A stretch of 64,000 nucleotides of DNA from Streptosporangium roseum DSM 43021 (lineage in GTDB: Bacteria > Actinomycetota > Actinomycetes > Streptosporangiales > Streptosporangiaceae). Below, one piece after another: positions 53,226 to 60,594 of this stretch. A program made the translations under genes and the position numbers. The first letter of the stretch is position 1. Each line of letters starts with the position of its first letter. The DNA is taken from positions 1,798,001 to 1,862,000 of the forward strand of contig NC_013595.1 in NCBI RefSeq assembly GCF_000024865.1, given 5' to 3'. The notes under the pieces are model-generated. The model was not told the origin of the DNA and searched no databases. It saw only the letters and a program-made list of their open reading frames with translations.

Positions 53226-55985
53226 ATGGGATTCGATGGGATCTTGGTTCCCGACTGGGCCAAGCCGTACGTCGGCTGGGTGGTCGGGATGGACTGGCCC
53301 GAAGGCGATGAGGAAGGGTGTTTCCGGCTCGCCGACGCCTGCGTGACCGCCGCTCATCGGGTCGTTGAGGGGACCGGCGCCGACCAACTCCACAGCGCCC
53401 AGAAGATCGGCGCGGCCTGGGACGGCGAGGCCCATACCGCCTTCGCCGCGCACGTCACCAGGGTGGTGGGCGGGCGGGTCGCCGAGCTGGTCACCCGGCT
53501 GGTCAATGCCGCCGTCGCGCTCAACAACGTCGGCGTGCAGATCCAGTACGCCAAGTACATGATCGAGGCCACGGTATGGCTGCTGATCCTGCAGCTGGGT
53601 TACCTGCTGGCCGCCGCCGTGACCAGTGGGGGCGCGAGCCTGGCGCTCATCCCGGCCCGGTTGCAGCTCGCCCGTCTGACGGTCGCGCAGATCGCCGAGC
53701 GGGCCCTGGTCAACATGCGGCTGTTCGCCGTCATCGTCGGCGGCATGGACGCCGGCGTCCAGTCCCTGCAGATCGCCCAGGGCCGCCGCGACGACTTCGA
53801 CCGGTGGCAGCTGCTGATGTCCACGCTGGCCGGCGGTGCGATGGGCGCCATGATGGGGGGACTGTCGGGTGGGCTGAGCCAGCTGGCCACTCCGGCCCTG
53901 CAGGCGGGTCTTTCCCGAGCCGAGATGAGCCTGGCGGAGAAGCTGCTGGCCGCCGCCACCAACTCCTTCTACGGCCAGGCCGCCCAGTACGCGCTGACCG
54001 GCGGCATCACCACCGCCGGCAGCATGCTCGTCAATGGCGACTTCAGCTGGGACCTGCTCGCCAAGGGCATCACCTCCAGCGCGCTGGGCGCCGACGGCCA
54101 GCACCTGGCCGCACCCATCACCCACGGTGGCGGCGCGCCCCCGCCCCATCCCACCCCCCTCCTGCCCGGCTCCGATCCCCACCCCGGCCCGGGGTCCCCG
54201 TCCGGTTCCGGCCGTGACGTCTCGCTCGGCTCGGAGTCCCCGTCCGGTTCCGGCCGTGACGCCTCGCTCAGCCAGGCCGACACCCCCACCCCCGAGGCGG
54301 CCCGGCCTCCCTCCACCACGCACGGTGGACCGGACCCCTCTTCCCCCGCCGGCCAGAACGGTTTCCCCGTGGGAGGCCGCGCGCAGGCCGCACCGGAGGG
54401 CCATGCCGTACCGAACGGCAGCGCGCGGCCGGACGGGAGCCAGGCACCGCGGGCGGCGCAACCCCCGCCGGCACACGCGAGAACGGACGGCGGCGCGGCC
54501 GGAGGGGGGCGCCCCGCCGCCGGGAGGACGGACAGCGCGCCGGGCCCGGGAGGGCGGCCGGACGGCGCGGCGCCGCTCTCGCGCATCGACCAGTTGATCA
54601 ACCGGCCGGCCGAGCAGCCGAGCGCGCCGGCGCCACAACGCTTTCCGGAGCGATCGGCGCACGCCGAGGAGGGGCCGCAGACCTGGAACGACGGCGGTTG
54701 GGAGGGTTCCCGTGACGTTCCGGACACTCCGCGCGGGGGAGAGCCGGACACGGTGGCCGCGTCGGTCCCCGACCGCGCCCCCGTACACCCGGGTGAGGGG
54801 ACCGCGGCCTCGAATCGGGGGCCGGTCAGGGATGTCGAGAACGTGGACCTCCATCCGGGCTCCGCGGCGACGTGGCCCGACGTGGGTCCGGCGCCGATGA
54901 GGACCGCCGAGGGGGTCAGGCCCCTCGACGCCGCCAGGGACGCCCTTGCCGGCGGCGACGTCGCGGGTGCCCGGTCGGCGGCGGACGCGGCCAGGGCGGC
55001 CGCCGACGAGGTGCGACGATCGGGAACGGCTCCCAGGGACGAGGTCGCACGGGCCGAACGGGACGCCCTCCAGGCCGAGCGGATCGCCGAGGTCGTCGCG
55101 GAGCTGGACGGTATCGGCGGTCTGCGCGCGGAGAACCTGGCCAAGATCAGAGAATTCGGCCTCAACATCGAGATACGGACCTTCGATGAGCAGGTCAGGG
55201 GGCAGGAGAACTTCATCCCGGTCACCTATGACGCGGACACGAACACGCTGACGGTCCAGCAGCACATGGCATGGCGGTCGCCGGCCGAGGAGCTCGCCGA
55301 CTTCGTGGGCGGGCGCTTCCAGCCGTTCGAGGACATGATCAGCCAACGCGAGTTCGTGGCGCAGGATGTCAGCGACTGGCCCGGGCTGCCCGCGTGGAGC
55401 GAGGGGGCTGTGCGCTTCCGCACCCAGGCGGAGTACGACGCCTGGGTGGACGGAGCCATGGTGCCGCAGTCCGAGCGGTTCACCGACGCCCAGAAGGACT
55501 CGCTGGACGCCTACCGCAGGGAGCCGACCTACAGAGAGATCAACGATCCGCTCCGCGGCCACGGCCACCACTCGCCCGCCGCGGCCGAGCACACCGCTCA
55601 CATCGACTCGGCGATGCACCAGTCCGTCATCCCCGAGGACGTCGTCGTCGCCCGGCACGTCTCTCCGGCCGCTTTCGACCGGCCGATCGCGCAGTTGGAA
55701 GGGACGGTCCAGGGGGATCTCGCCTATGTGTCCACCTCGACCGCCAAGAACCCCGAACGCTACATGCACCTGGCCCTCGAGCTGGAGTCGCTGGTCAAGC
55801 TCTGGCTCCGCGTCCCCGAGGGAACGCACGCGGTTCACATGACCGGTCTCCATCCGAACACCGAGATGTTCGGCCCGACCCACGAGCTGCTGCTCGACCG
55901 CGGTGTCCGCTACCGGGTCGACAAGGTGGTGTACGAGGACGGTGGCTGGAAGGTGTTCGGTACGGTGCTGGGCAAGGAGGGCTGA
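53226..55985 (+). CDS. Polymorphic toxin: CpnT-like WXG100 N-terminus with C-terminal ADP-ribosyltransferase domain
   Basis: 919 residues. The N-terminus (1-about 285) begins with LVPDWAKPYVGWVVGMDWPEGDEEGCFRLADAC, the WXG100-like region of CpnT-type toxins, with a hydrophobic stretch near residues 115-145. A Pro/Gly/Arg disordered linker fills about 295-560, then an Ala-rich coiled coil (about 560-640). The C-terminal domain (about 655-919) is an ADP-ribosyltransferase of the exoenzyme class: SLDAYRREPTYREINDPLRGHG, Arg810 in VVVARHVS, Ser-Thr-Ser at 836-838 and Glu887 in HELLLDRGVRYRV. The first residue of the usual ExE is Thr885. Likely secreted through a type VII system and kept in check by the next gene. 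Confidence 0.87.
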   Translation: MGFDGILVPDWAKPYVGWVVGMDWPEGDEEGCFRLADACVTAAHRVVEGTGADQLHSAQKIGAAWDGEAHTAFAAHVTRVVGGRVAELVTRLVNAAVALNNVGVQIQYAKYMIEATVWLLILQLGYLLAAAVTSGGASLALIPARLQLARLTVAQIAERALVNMRLFAVIVGGMDAGVQSLQIAQGRRDDFDRWQLLMSTLAGGAMGAMMGGLSGGLSQLATPALQAGLSRAEMSLAEKLLAAATNSFYGQAAQYALTGGITTAGSMLVNGDFSWDLLAKGITSSALGADGQHLAAPITHGGGAPPPHPTPLLPGSDPHPGPGSPSGSGRDVSLGSESPSGSGRDASLSQADTPTPEAARPPSTTHGGPDPSSPAGQNGFPVGGRAQAAPEGHAVPNGSARPDGSQAPRAAQPPPAHARTDGGAAGGGRPAAGRTDSAPGPGGRPDGAAPLSRIDQLINRPAEQPSAPAPQRFPERSAHAEEGPQTWNDGGWEGSRDVPDTPRGGEPDTVAASVPDRAPVHPGEGTAASNRGPVRDVENVDLHPGSAATWPDVGPAPMRTAEGVRPLDAARDALAGGDVAGARSAADAARAAADEVRRSGTAPRDEVARAERDALQAERIAEVVAELDGIGGLRAENLAKIREFGLNIEIRTFDEQVRGQENFIPVTYDADTNTLTVQQHMAWRSPAEELADFVGGRFQPFEDMISQREFVAQDVSDWPGLPAWSEGAVRFRTQAEYDAWVDGAMVPQSERFTDAQKDSLDAYRREPTYREINDPLRGHGHHSPAAAEHTAHIDSAMHQSVIPEDVVVARHVSPAAFDRPIAQLEGTVQGDLAYVSTSTAKNPERYMHLALELESLVKLWLRVPEGTHAVHMTGLHPNTEMFGPTHELLLDRGVRYRVDKVVYEDGGWKVFGTVLGKEG

Positions 55986-55987
55986 AA

Positions 55988-56362
55988 ATGGAGCCTCGGT
56001 GGGACGATCCGGAGTTCCGCACGTTCGACGCCCCGCAGGAGTGGTCCTGGACCACCGACGGGCCGGTCCGCTATGTCCCGGTCACCCGCGAGGGCCTGCC
56101 CCTGGGCTTCCTCTGGGTCGCCCTGACGCCCGGCGCCGCGGGCTTCGTCCCGGCCGCCACCTCCGGGGGGGCGGGCATGAACGCGAGTGTCGCGTGGGTC
56201 GCACGCCTGCGTTCCGCCAAGGCGGCGGGAGACGATCCCCTCGCGGCGCTGCGCAGGTGGGCGGGGGAGGCCGAGGACGCGCTGTGCGGATCCGTCCCTG
56301 TCGGCGCGGAGAGCGAGATCTCCAGCCTGGCCGGGCTCTCCGAGCTCGCCGGCCGCTCCTGA
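55988..56362 (+). CDS. Putative immunity protein for the ADP-ribosyltransferase toxin
   Basis: 124 residues, 2 nt after the toxin stop, with GGAGGG upstream of ATG 55988. Rich in Trp near the start (EPRWDDPEFRTF, QEWSWTTDG), no signal peptide or membrane segment, acidic overall. No family recognised. Position and size fit a cytoplasmic antidote that binds the toxin's catalytic domain; this is inference from context. Confidence 0.6.
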   Translation: MEPRWDDPEFRTFDAPQEWSWTTDGPVRYVPVTREGLPLGFLWVALTPGAAGFVPAATSGGAGMNASVAWVARLRSAKAAGDDPLAALRRWAGEAEDALCGSVPVGAESEISSLAGLSELAGRS

Positions 56363-56497
56363 AAGACCTCCGGGGAGCCTGCGACGAGGGAGGCCGGCGC
56401 TGGGAGAACGGCCTCCGGCGACGCCCGGAGCGGGGCCGGGCGGTCCCGTAATGGCGGCGTAAGATCCTGCGCCCTCCGATGGGCGTAGCGTCGGAGG

Positions 56498-58156
56498 ATG
56501 GAGAGCAACAGGCGCATGCCCCCGTGGGCGGCGGCGCTGATCGGCCTGGTGTCCGGTGCGGTGGCGGTGGGGGTTTCCCTGCTGGCCGCGGGCCTGGTGA
56601 AAGCCTCGGCCTTCCCGGTTGTCGCGGTCGGCAACGCCGCCGTCGACCTCACCCCGGCCGCGCTGAAGGACTTCGCCATCCGCACCTTCGGCGAGAACGA
56701 CAAGATGGTCCTGCTGACGGGCATCTTCCTGGTCCTCGCCGCGATCGCCGCCGCCGTCGGAGTCCTGGCGGTCCGGGACCTCCGGTACGGCCTGGCGGGC
56801 CTGGCCGCCTTCGGCGTCGTCGGCGTCCTGGCCGTCCTGACCCGCCCCGGCGCCGCGGTCGTGGACGTCGTCCCCACGGTGGCGGGCGTCGCCGCCGCCA
56901 TGTTCGCCCTGCACCGCCTCACCGCCCGCGCCCTGGCCCCGCCGGCCGGCCCGCGCGAGGCGGGTCCGCCGGCCGGCCCGCACGGCACCGGCCCGAGCGG
57001 CGGGGAACCCGCCGCCGGAGCTGGAGGGGAGGAGCGGTACGGCGCGCCGGTCCCGCCGGTCATGCGGGCGGGGAACGGCCCCTACCCGTTCGACCGGCGC
57101 AGGCTGCTGATCGGGACGCTGGGTGGAGTCGCCGTCGCCGGAGCGGCCGGCGTGGCCGGGCGGATGCTGTCGGGCCGGGCGGAGGTGGCCGCGGCCCGGG
57201 TCGGCATGGCACTGCCCCGCCCCGCCGTCCCCGCCGCGCCGCTCCCGGCCGGCGCAGACCTGAAGATCAGAGGGCTGTCGCCGTTCGTCACCCCGAACCA
57301 CGACTTCTACCGGGTGGACACCGCCCTCGTGCTGCCCCAGGTGGACCCCCGCGACTGGACCCTGCGGATCCACGGCATGGTGGACAGGCCCGTCGAGCTG
57401 ACCTTCGCCGACCTGATGAAACGCCCCCTGGAGGAGGCCGACATCACGCTGTGCTGCGTCTCCAACGAGGTCGGCGGCCCGTACATCGGCAACGCCCGCT
57501 GGCTGGGCACCAGCCTGGCGGGCGTCCTGCGCGACGCGGGGGTGCGGAAGGGGGCCGACATGCTGCTCAGCACCTCCGCCGACGGCTGGACCTGCGGCAC
57601 CCCGGTGGACGTCGTCCTCGACGGCCGCGACGCGCTGCTGGCCTTCGGGATGAACGGCGAGGCGCTCCCGGTCGCGCACGGCTTCCCGGTCCGCCAGGTG
57701 GTCCCCGGCCTCTACGGCTACGTCTCGGCGACCAAGTGGGTGACGGAGATCAAGGTCACCAGGTTCGACCGGGACGAGGCCTACTGGACGCCCAAGGGGT
57801 GGTCGGCCAGGGGGCCGGTCAAGACGCAGTCGCGCATCGACCTGCCGAGGGACGGCGCCCGCGTCGCGCCGGGCCGTACGGTGATCGCGGGAGTCGCCTG
57901 GGCGCAGCACAAGGGGGTGGACGCCGTCGAGGTGCGGATCGACCGGGGGCAGTGGCGCCAGGCGCGCCTGGCCGTGGCGCCGACCGCCGACACCTGGCGC
58001 CAGTGGGTGGTCGACGACTGGGACGCCACCCCCGGCAGCCACACCATCGAGGTGCGGGCCACCGACGCCACCGGCTACACCCAGACCCCCGACCTCGCCC
58101 CGGTGGCCCCCGACGGGGCCACCGGCTGGCACAGCGTCAGCGTCGACGTCGCCTGA
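56498..58156 (+). CDS. Membrane-anchored molybdopterin oxidoreductase, sulfite oxidase-like
   Basis: 552 residues. Four hydrophobic segments (about 9-35, 70-92, 100-118, 125-148) precede a cytoplasmic-type linker, a fifth helix near 202-225 (RRRLLIGTLGGVAVAGAAGVAG) and the oxidoreductase domain (about 245-440) with FYRVDTALVLPQVDP, DITLCCVSNEVGGPYIGNARWLGT (Mo-binding Cys) and VRQVVPGLYGYVSATKWV. A Mo-co dimerisation domain (about 450-552) ends the protein. Active domain is probably outside the membrane. Acceptor and substrate unknown. Confidence 0.9.
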   Translation: MESNRRMPPWAAALIGLVSGAVAVGVSLLAAGLVKASAFPVVAVGNAAVDLTPAALKDFAIRTFGENDKMVLLTGIFLVLAAIAAAVGVLAVRDLRYGLAGLAAFGVVGVLAVLTRPGAAVVDVVPTVAGVAAAMFALHRLTARALAPPAGPREAGPPAGPHGTGPSGGEPAAGAGGEERYGAPVPPVMRAGNGPYPFDRRRLLIGTLGGVAVAGAAGVAGRMLSGRAEVAAARVGMALPRPAVPAAPLPAGADLKIRGLSPFVTPNHDFYRVDTALVLPQVDPRDWTLRIHGMVDRPVELTFADLMKRPLEEADITLCCVSNEVGGPYIGNARWLGTSLAGVLRDAGVRKGADMLLSTSADGWTCGTPVDVVLDGRDALLAFGMNGEALPVAHGFPVRQVVPGLYGYVSATKWVTEIKVTRFDRDEAYWTPKGWSARGPVKTQSRIDLPRDGARVAPGRTVIAGVAWAQHKGVDAVEVRIDRGQWRQARLAVAPTADTWRQWVVDDWDATPGSHTIEVRATDATGYTQTPDLAPVAPDGATGWHSVSVDVA

Positions 58157-58186
58157 CGGGGCGTCTTCCCCGATCCACCGGGGTCA

Positions 58187-58318
58187 GCCGCGCCGAGAAC
58201 GGCCGCGCCGAGAACGGCCGCGCCCGGCGGATCGGGGGGAAGCGCCGGCCCCGCCGTCCCTCGTTCCGTGCGGAGCCGCCCCGTCCCACCGTTTCCCATG
58301 CCGTGCGGAGCCGCCCCG
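58187..58318. repeat. Short direct repeats after the oxidoreductase gene
   Basis: GCCGCGCCGAGAACG occurs twice in tandem (58187-58216) plus a partial third copy, and CCGTGCGGAGCCGCCCCG occurs at 58266-58283 and 58301-58318. Local duplications in a 188-bp gap before the FMN reductase stop; no gene is supported. Confidence 0.75.
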
Positions 58319-58344
58319 ATGGATGGCGACGGTCTCGGGATCGT

Positions 58345-58911
58345 CTAGACCGGGCTGCGCATCGCGGACATCGCCCGGGTGAGCCGGCCGAGCTCCTCCA
58401 GCATCGCGTCCGCCGACCCCGTCAGGGTGTCGTCGGCGACCAGGTGGCCGTCGGCGTCCATGCTCCTGCGCCTGAAGACGGTCACCGCCTCGCCCGCCGG
58501 GACCATGCGCAGCTTGGTCACCACCGGCTTGAGCAGCTCGACCGCGCGCATGCCGCCGGACAGCCCGCCGTAGCTGACGAACCCGACCGGCTTGTGGGCC
58601 CACTCGCGGTAGAGGAAGTCGAGGGCGTTCTTCAGGGGCGCGTTGAAGGCGTAGTTGTACTCCGGCATGACGAAGACGAACGCGTCCGCCGCGTCGATCG
58701 TCGCGCTCCAGTCCCTGGTGTGCTGGTGGACGTAGTTGCCCGTGGTCGCGTCCTCGGGCTCGTCCAGGAACGGCAGGCCCACCTCGGCCAGGTCGACGAG
58801 CTCCACGTCGAAGCCGCCGTGCTCGACGGCGTGCCGGGTGAACCAGTCGCCGATGTTCCGCCCGATCCGGGTCGGCCGGGTGCTGGTGACGATGACCTTC
58901 AGCAGCGGCAT
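58345..58911 (-). CDS. NADPH-dependent FMN reductase family protein
   Basis: 188 residues: VIVTSTRPTRIGRNIGDWF (flavin phosphate loop), DLAEVGLPFLDEPEDA, FVFVMPEYNYAFNAPLKNALDFL, and FVSYGGLSGGMRAVE. It reduces flavin or quinone with NADPH. ATG 58911 follows GGGGGG by 4 nt. Divergent from a MarR gene over an 83-bp gap with palindromic operators, the usual layout of a stress-inducible reductase. Confidence 0.92.
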   Translation of the reverse strand: MPLLKVIVTSTRPTRIGRNIGDWFTRHAVEHGGFDVELVDLAEVGLPFLDEPEDATTGNYVHQHTRDWSATIDAADAFVFVMPEYNYAFNAPLKNALDFLYREWAHKPVGFVSYGGLSGGMRAVELLKPVVTKLRMVPAGEAVTVFRRRSMDADGHLVADDTLTGSADAMLEELGRLTRAMSAMRSPV

Positions 58912-58929
58912 GGTGCCCCCCAAAAAGTT

Positions 58930-58975
58930 GTTTACGTGTAAACAGAGCTTGCCGCCATTTTGGTTACATGTCAAC
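58930..58975. promoter_or_regulatory. Candidate MarR operators between the reductase and MarR genes
   Basis: GTTTACGTGTAAAC (58930-58943) is a perfect 6-2-6 palindrome, and GTTACATGTCAAC (58963-58975) is an imperfect second copy of the same half-sites. Both sit in the 83-bp divergent gap. Confidence 0.65.
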
Positions 58976-58994
58976 TAACGGCTAGGGTGGGCAC

Positions 58995-59471
58995 ATGGCC
59001 GACCCACGGTGGCTCGACGAGCGGGAGTTCCGGGCATGGCTCGGCTACCGCCGTATGCGCCTGCTGCTCGACGCCCAGATCGTCCGCGACCTCAACCGGG
59101 ACTCCGGCCTGTCCGACCCCGACTACGACGTGCTGTCCGCGCTGTCCTCCAGCAAGGACCGCCGCTGGCGCCTCAACCAGCTGGCCGCCCACATGCTGTG
59201 GTCCAAGAGCCGCCTGTCCCGGCACATCAGCCGGATGGAGGAACGCGGCCTGGTCACCCGCGAGGAGTGCGCCGCCGACGCCCGCGGCGCCGACATCGTC
59301 CTCACCGACGGAGGGATGCGCGCCATCGAGGCCGCCGCCCCCGACCACGTCGAGTCCGTCCGCCGCCACCTGATCGACCTGCTCACCACGGAGCAGATCG
59401 AGACCCTCGGTGACATCGCGGACACGGTCCTGGCGCACCTCGCCGAAGACCAGGGCGACACCGCCCCTTGA
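58995..59471 (+). CDS. MarR-family transcriptional regulator
   Basis: 158 residues: DPDYDVLSALSSSKDRRWRLNQLAAHMLWSKSRLSRHISRMEERGLVTREE, then a wing CAADARGADIVLTDGG. It probably represses the divergent reductase gene and itself, and is released by an electrophile or oxidant. A Cys (EEC) lies in the wing and could be a redox sensor. Confidence 0.92.
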   Translation: MADPRWLDEREFRAWLGYRRMRLLLDAQIVRDLNRDSGLSDPDYDVLSALSSSKDRRWRLNQLAAHMLWSKSRLSRHISRMEERGLVTREECAADARGADIVLTDGGMRAIEAAAPDHVESVRRHLIDLLTTEQIETLGDIADTVLAHLAEDQGDTAP

Positions 59472-59546
59472 ACTGGTCAACTCGCCCGCGCCGCACCGCA
59501 GGCCGCCCTAACATCGGGCCCGAGGCGGATGGGCGAGGGGGACCGT

Positions 59547-60296
59547 GTGGCTCAGGTGTTTCTACCCGCGGGGGTCTACAACCCCGTCGTGACCGCGGAC
59601 GGGCAGCGATGGCGCGACTTCGAGCTGGAGGCTCAGGGGTCGGTCGTGGTGGCGGCGCCCCGGGAGCCCGAGCGGGGGCAGTGGCGACCACTGCGGCTGG
59701 AGCGCTGCAGGCCGTACGGCGTGGCCGGAGGGCTGGCGCGGCCCGATCCGCAGACCCAGGAAGACATGGTGCGGGCCGTGCCGGTGACGGAGCAGGGGAT
59801 ACCCCGGCGCTTTCCCGACCCCCGGGGCATGTGGATCAGGTTGATCAACGGAGCCGGAGCCGCCGAGGACCCCTTCCGGGCGACCAACGCGGTGGACTGC
59901 GCCCTGGCGGTGCTCTGCACCTGGTACGGCGCGCCGACGGTGGCCGCTCCCCGGCGGCCGGAGTACGACCGGGTCGGAAAGCCGCTGCTCACCGGTGAGG
60001 CCGGGGGAGTCGCCCGAGCCGAGCGATGGCTGGGGCAGCGCTTCCAGTACGTGGGACAGGGGCGCCATGCCTACCTCCCGATCGCCCAGGCCCTGCTGGC
60101 CGGAGGACACGGAGCCGCCGCGATCATCATCAACCGCTGGCCGGCCGGCGGCAGCCACGCCTGGAACGCGGTCAACTCCGGCGGAGAGGTGATCTGGATC
60201 GACGCGCAGCGCGGCCACATGGCGGTCGAGCCGCCCTACGAGTCGGTGACGGGCGTCTTCTGCGTGGTCATCGACAGGGACGGGCGCCGGCTGTGA
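59547..60296 (+). CDS. Papain-fold glutamine-deamidase-like toxin (Tox-PL-like)
   Basis: 249 residues. The C-terminal half has the papain-fold deamidase pattern: nucleophile Cys in ATNAVDCALAVLCTWYG, His in GSHAWNAVNSGGEV and Asp in WIDAQRGHMAVEP. The N-terminal half (RWRDFELEAQGSVVVAAPREPERG) matches nothing I can name. Toxins of this type deamidate glutamine in target proteins. The gene is followed with a 4-bp overlap by a YrhB/Imm35-like gene. No signal peptide is seen. GTG 59547 is chosen for its GAGGGG ribosome site; ATG 59529 is an alternative. Confidence 0.8.
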   Translation: MAQVFLPAGVYNPVVTADGQRWRDFELEAQGSVVVAAPREPERGQWRPLRLERCRPYGVAGGLARPDPQTQEDMVRAVPVTEQGIPRRFPDPRGMWIRLINGAGAAEDPFRATNAVDCALAVLCTWYGAPTVAAPRRPEYDRVGKPLLTGEAGGVARAERWLGQRFQYVGQGRHAYLPIAQALLAGGHGAAAIIINRWPAGGSHAWNAVNSGGEVIWIDAQRGHMAVEPPYESVTGVFCVVIDRDGRRL

Positions 60297-60562
60297 ACCT
60301 CGACCAGGCCAGAGCCATCGCCGAGGAATACTTCAACGGTGTCCGCAGCCCCGGCTCCGCAGCGGAGATCAGGATATACACCTTCAACGAAGGCTACGTC
60401 GCCTGGTCGAAGGAGCCCGAACCCGACGACCCCAGCGTGCTGCCCGACACCGTCGGCTCCGGCTGCGTCGTGATCGACAGAGCCACCGGCGAGGTCGTCA
60501 TCCGCCCCCTGCTCAACCCCGAGACGGTGGCGGACCAGTGGCCGGGGCGCCGCCCCCGATAG
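60293..60562 (+). CDS. YrhB/Imm35-like immunity protein
   Basis: 89 residues: NLDQARAIAEEYFNGV near the start, YTFNEGYVAWSKEPEPDD and SGCVVIDRATGEVVIRPLLNPETVADQW, which match the YrhB/Imm35 pattern (small alpha/beta, cytoplasmic). Imm35 proteins are known partners of papain-fold toxins. GTGA overlap with the toxin gene gives coupled synthesis. The end of the gene forms the 12-bp terminator stem. Confidence 0.72.
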   Translation: MNLDQARAIAEEYFNGVRSPGSAAEIRIYTFNEGYVAWSKEPEPDDPSVLPDTVGSGCVVIDRATGEVVIRPLLNPETVADQWPGRRPR

Positions 60563-60578
60563 AAGACGCCCCGGCCAC
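60538..60578. terminator. Terminator at the end of the immunity gene
   Basis: Perfect 12-bp stem (GTGGCCGGGGCG / CGCCCCGGCCAC) with a 17-nt loop containing the TAG stop. It lies between the convergent immunity and ABC permease genes and can serve both. Confidence 0.7.
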
Positions 60579-60594
60579 CGGCAGAAGACCCCGC

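Larger units (their letters stand above)
52874..56412. repeat. 14-bp direct repeat flanking the toxin/immunity pair
   Basis: GCTGGGAGAACGGC at 52874-52887 and 56399-56412. Between them lie only the polymorphic toxin gene, its putative immunity gene and spacers. May mark a past insertion or recombination event, or be chance. Confidence 0.45.

Noticed and set aside
52980..55883. Open frame of 967 codons opposite the toxin gene
   Set aside because: It has no recognisable domains and is a GC-rich antisense shadow of a gene with clear toxin domains.
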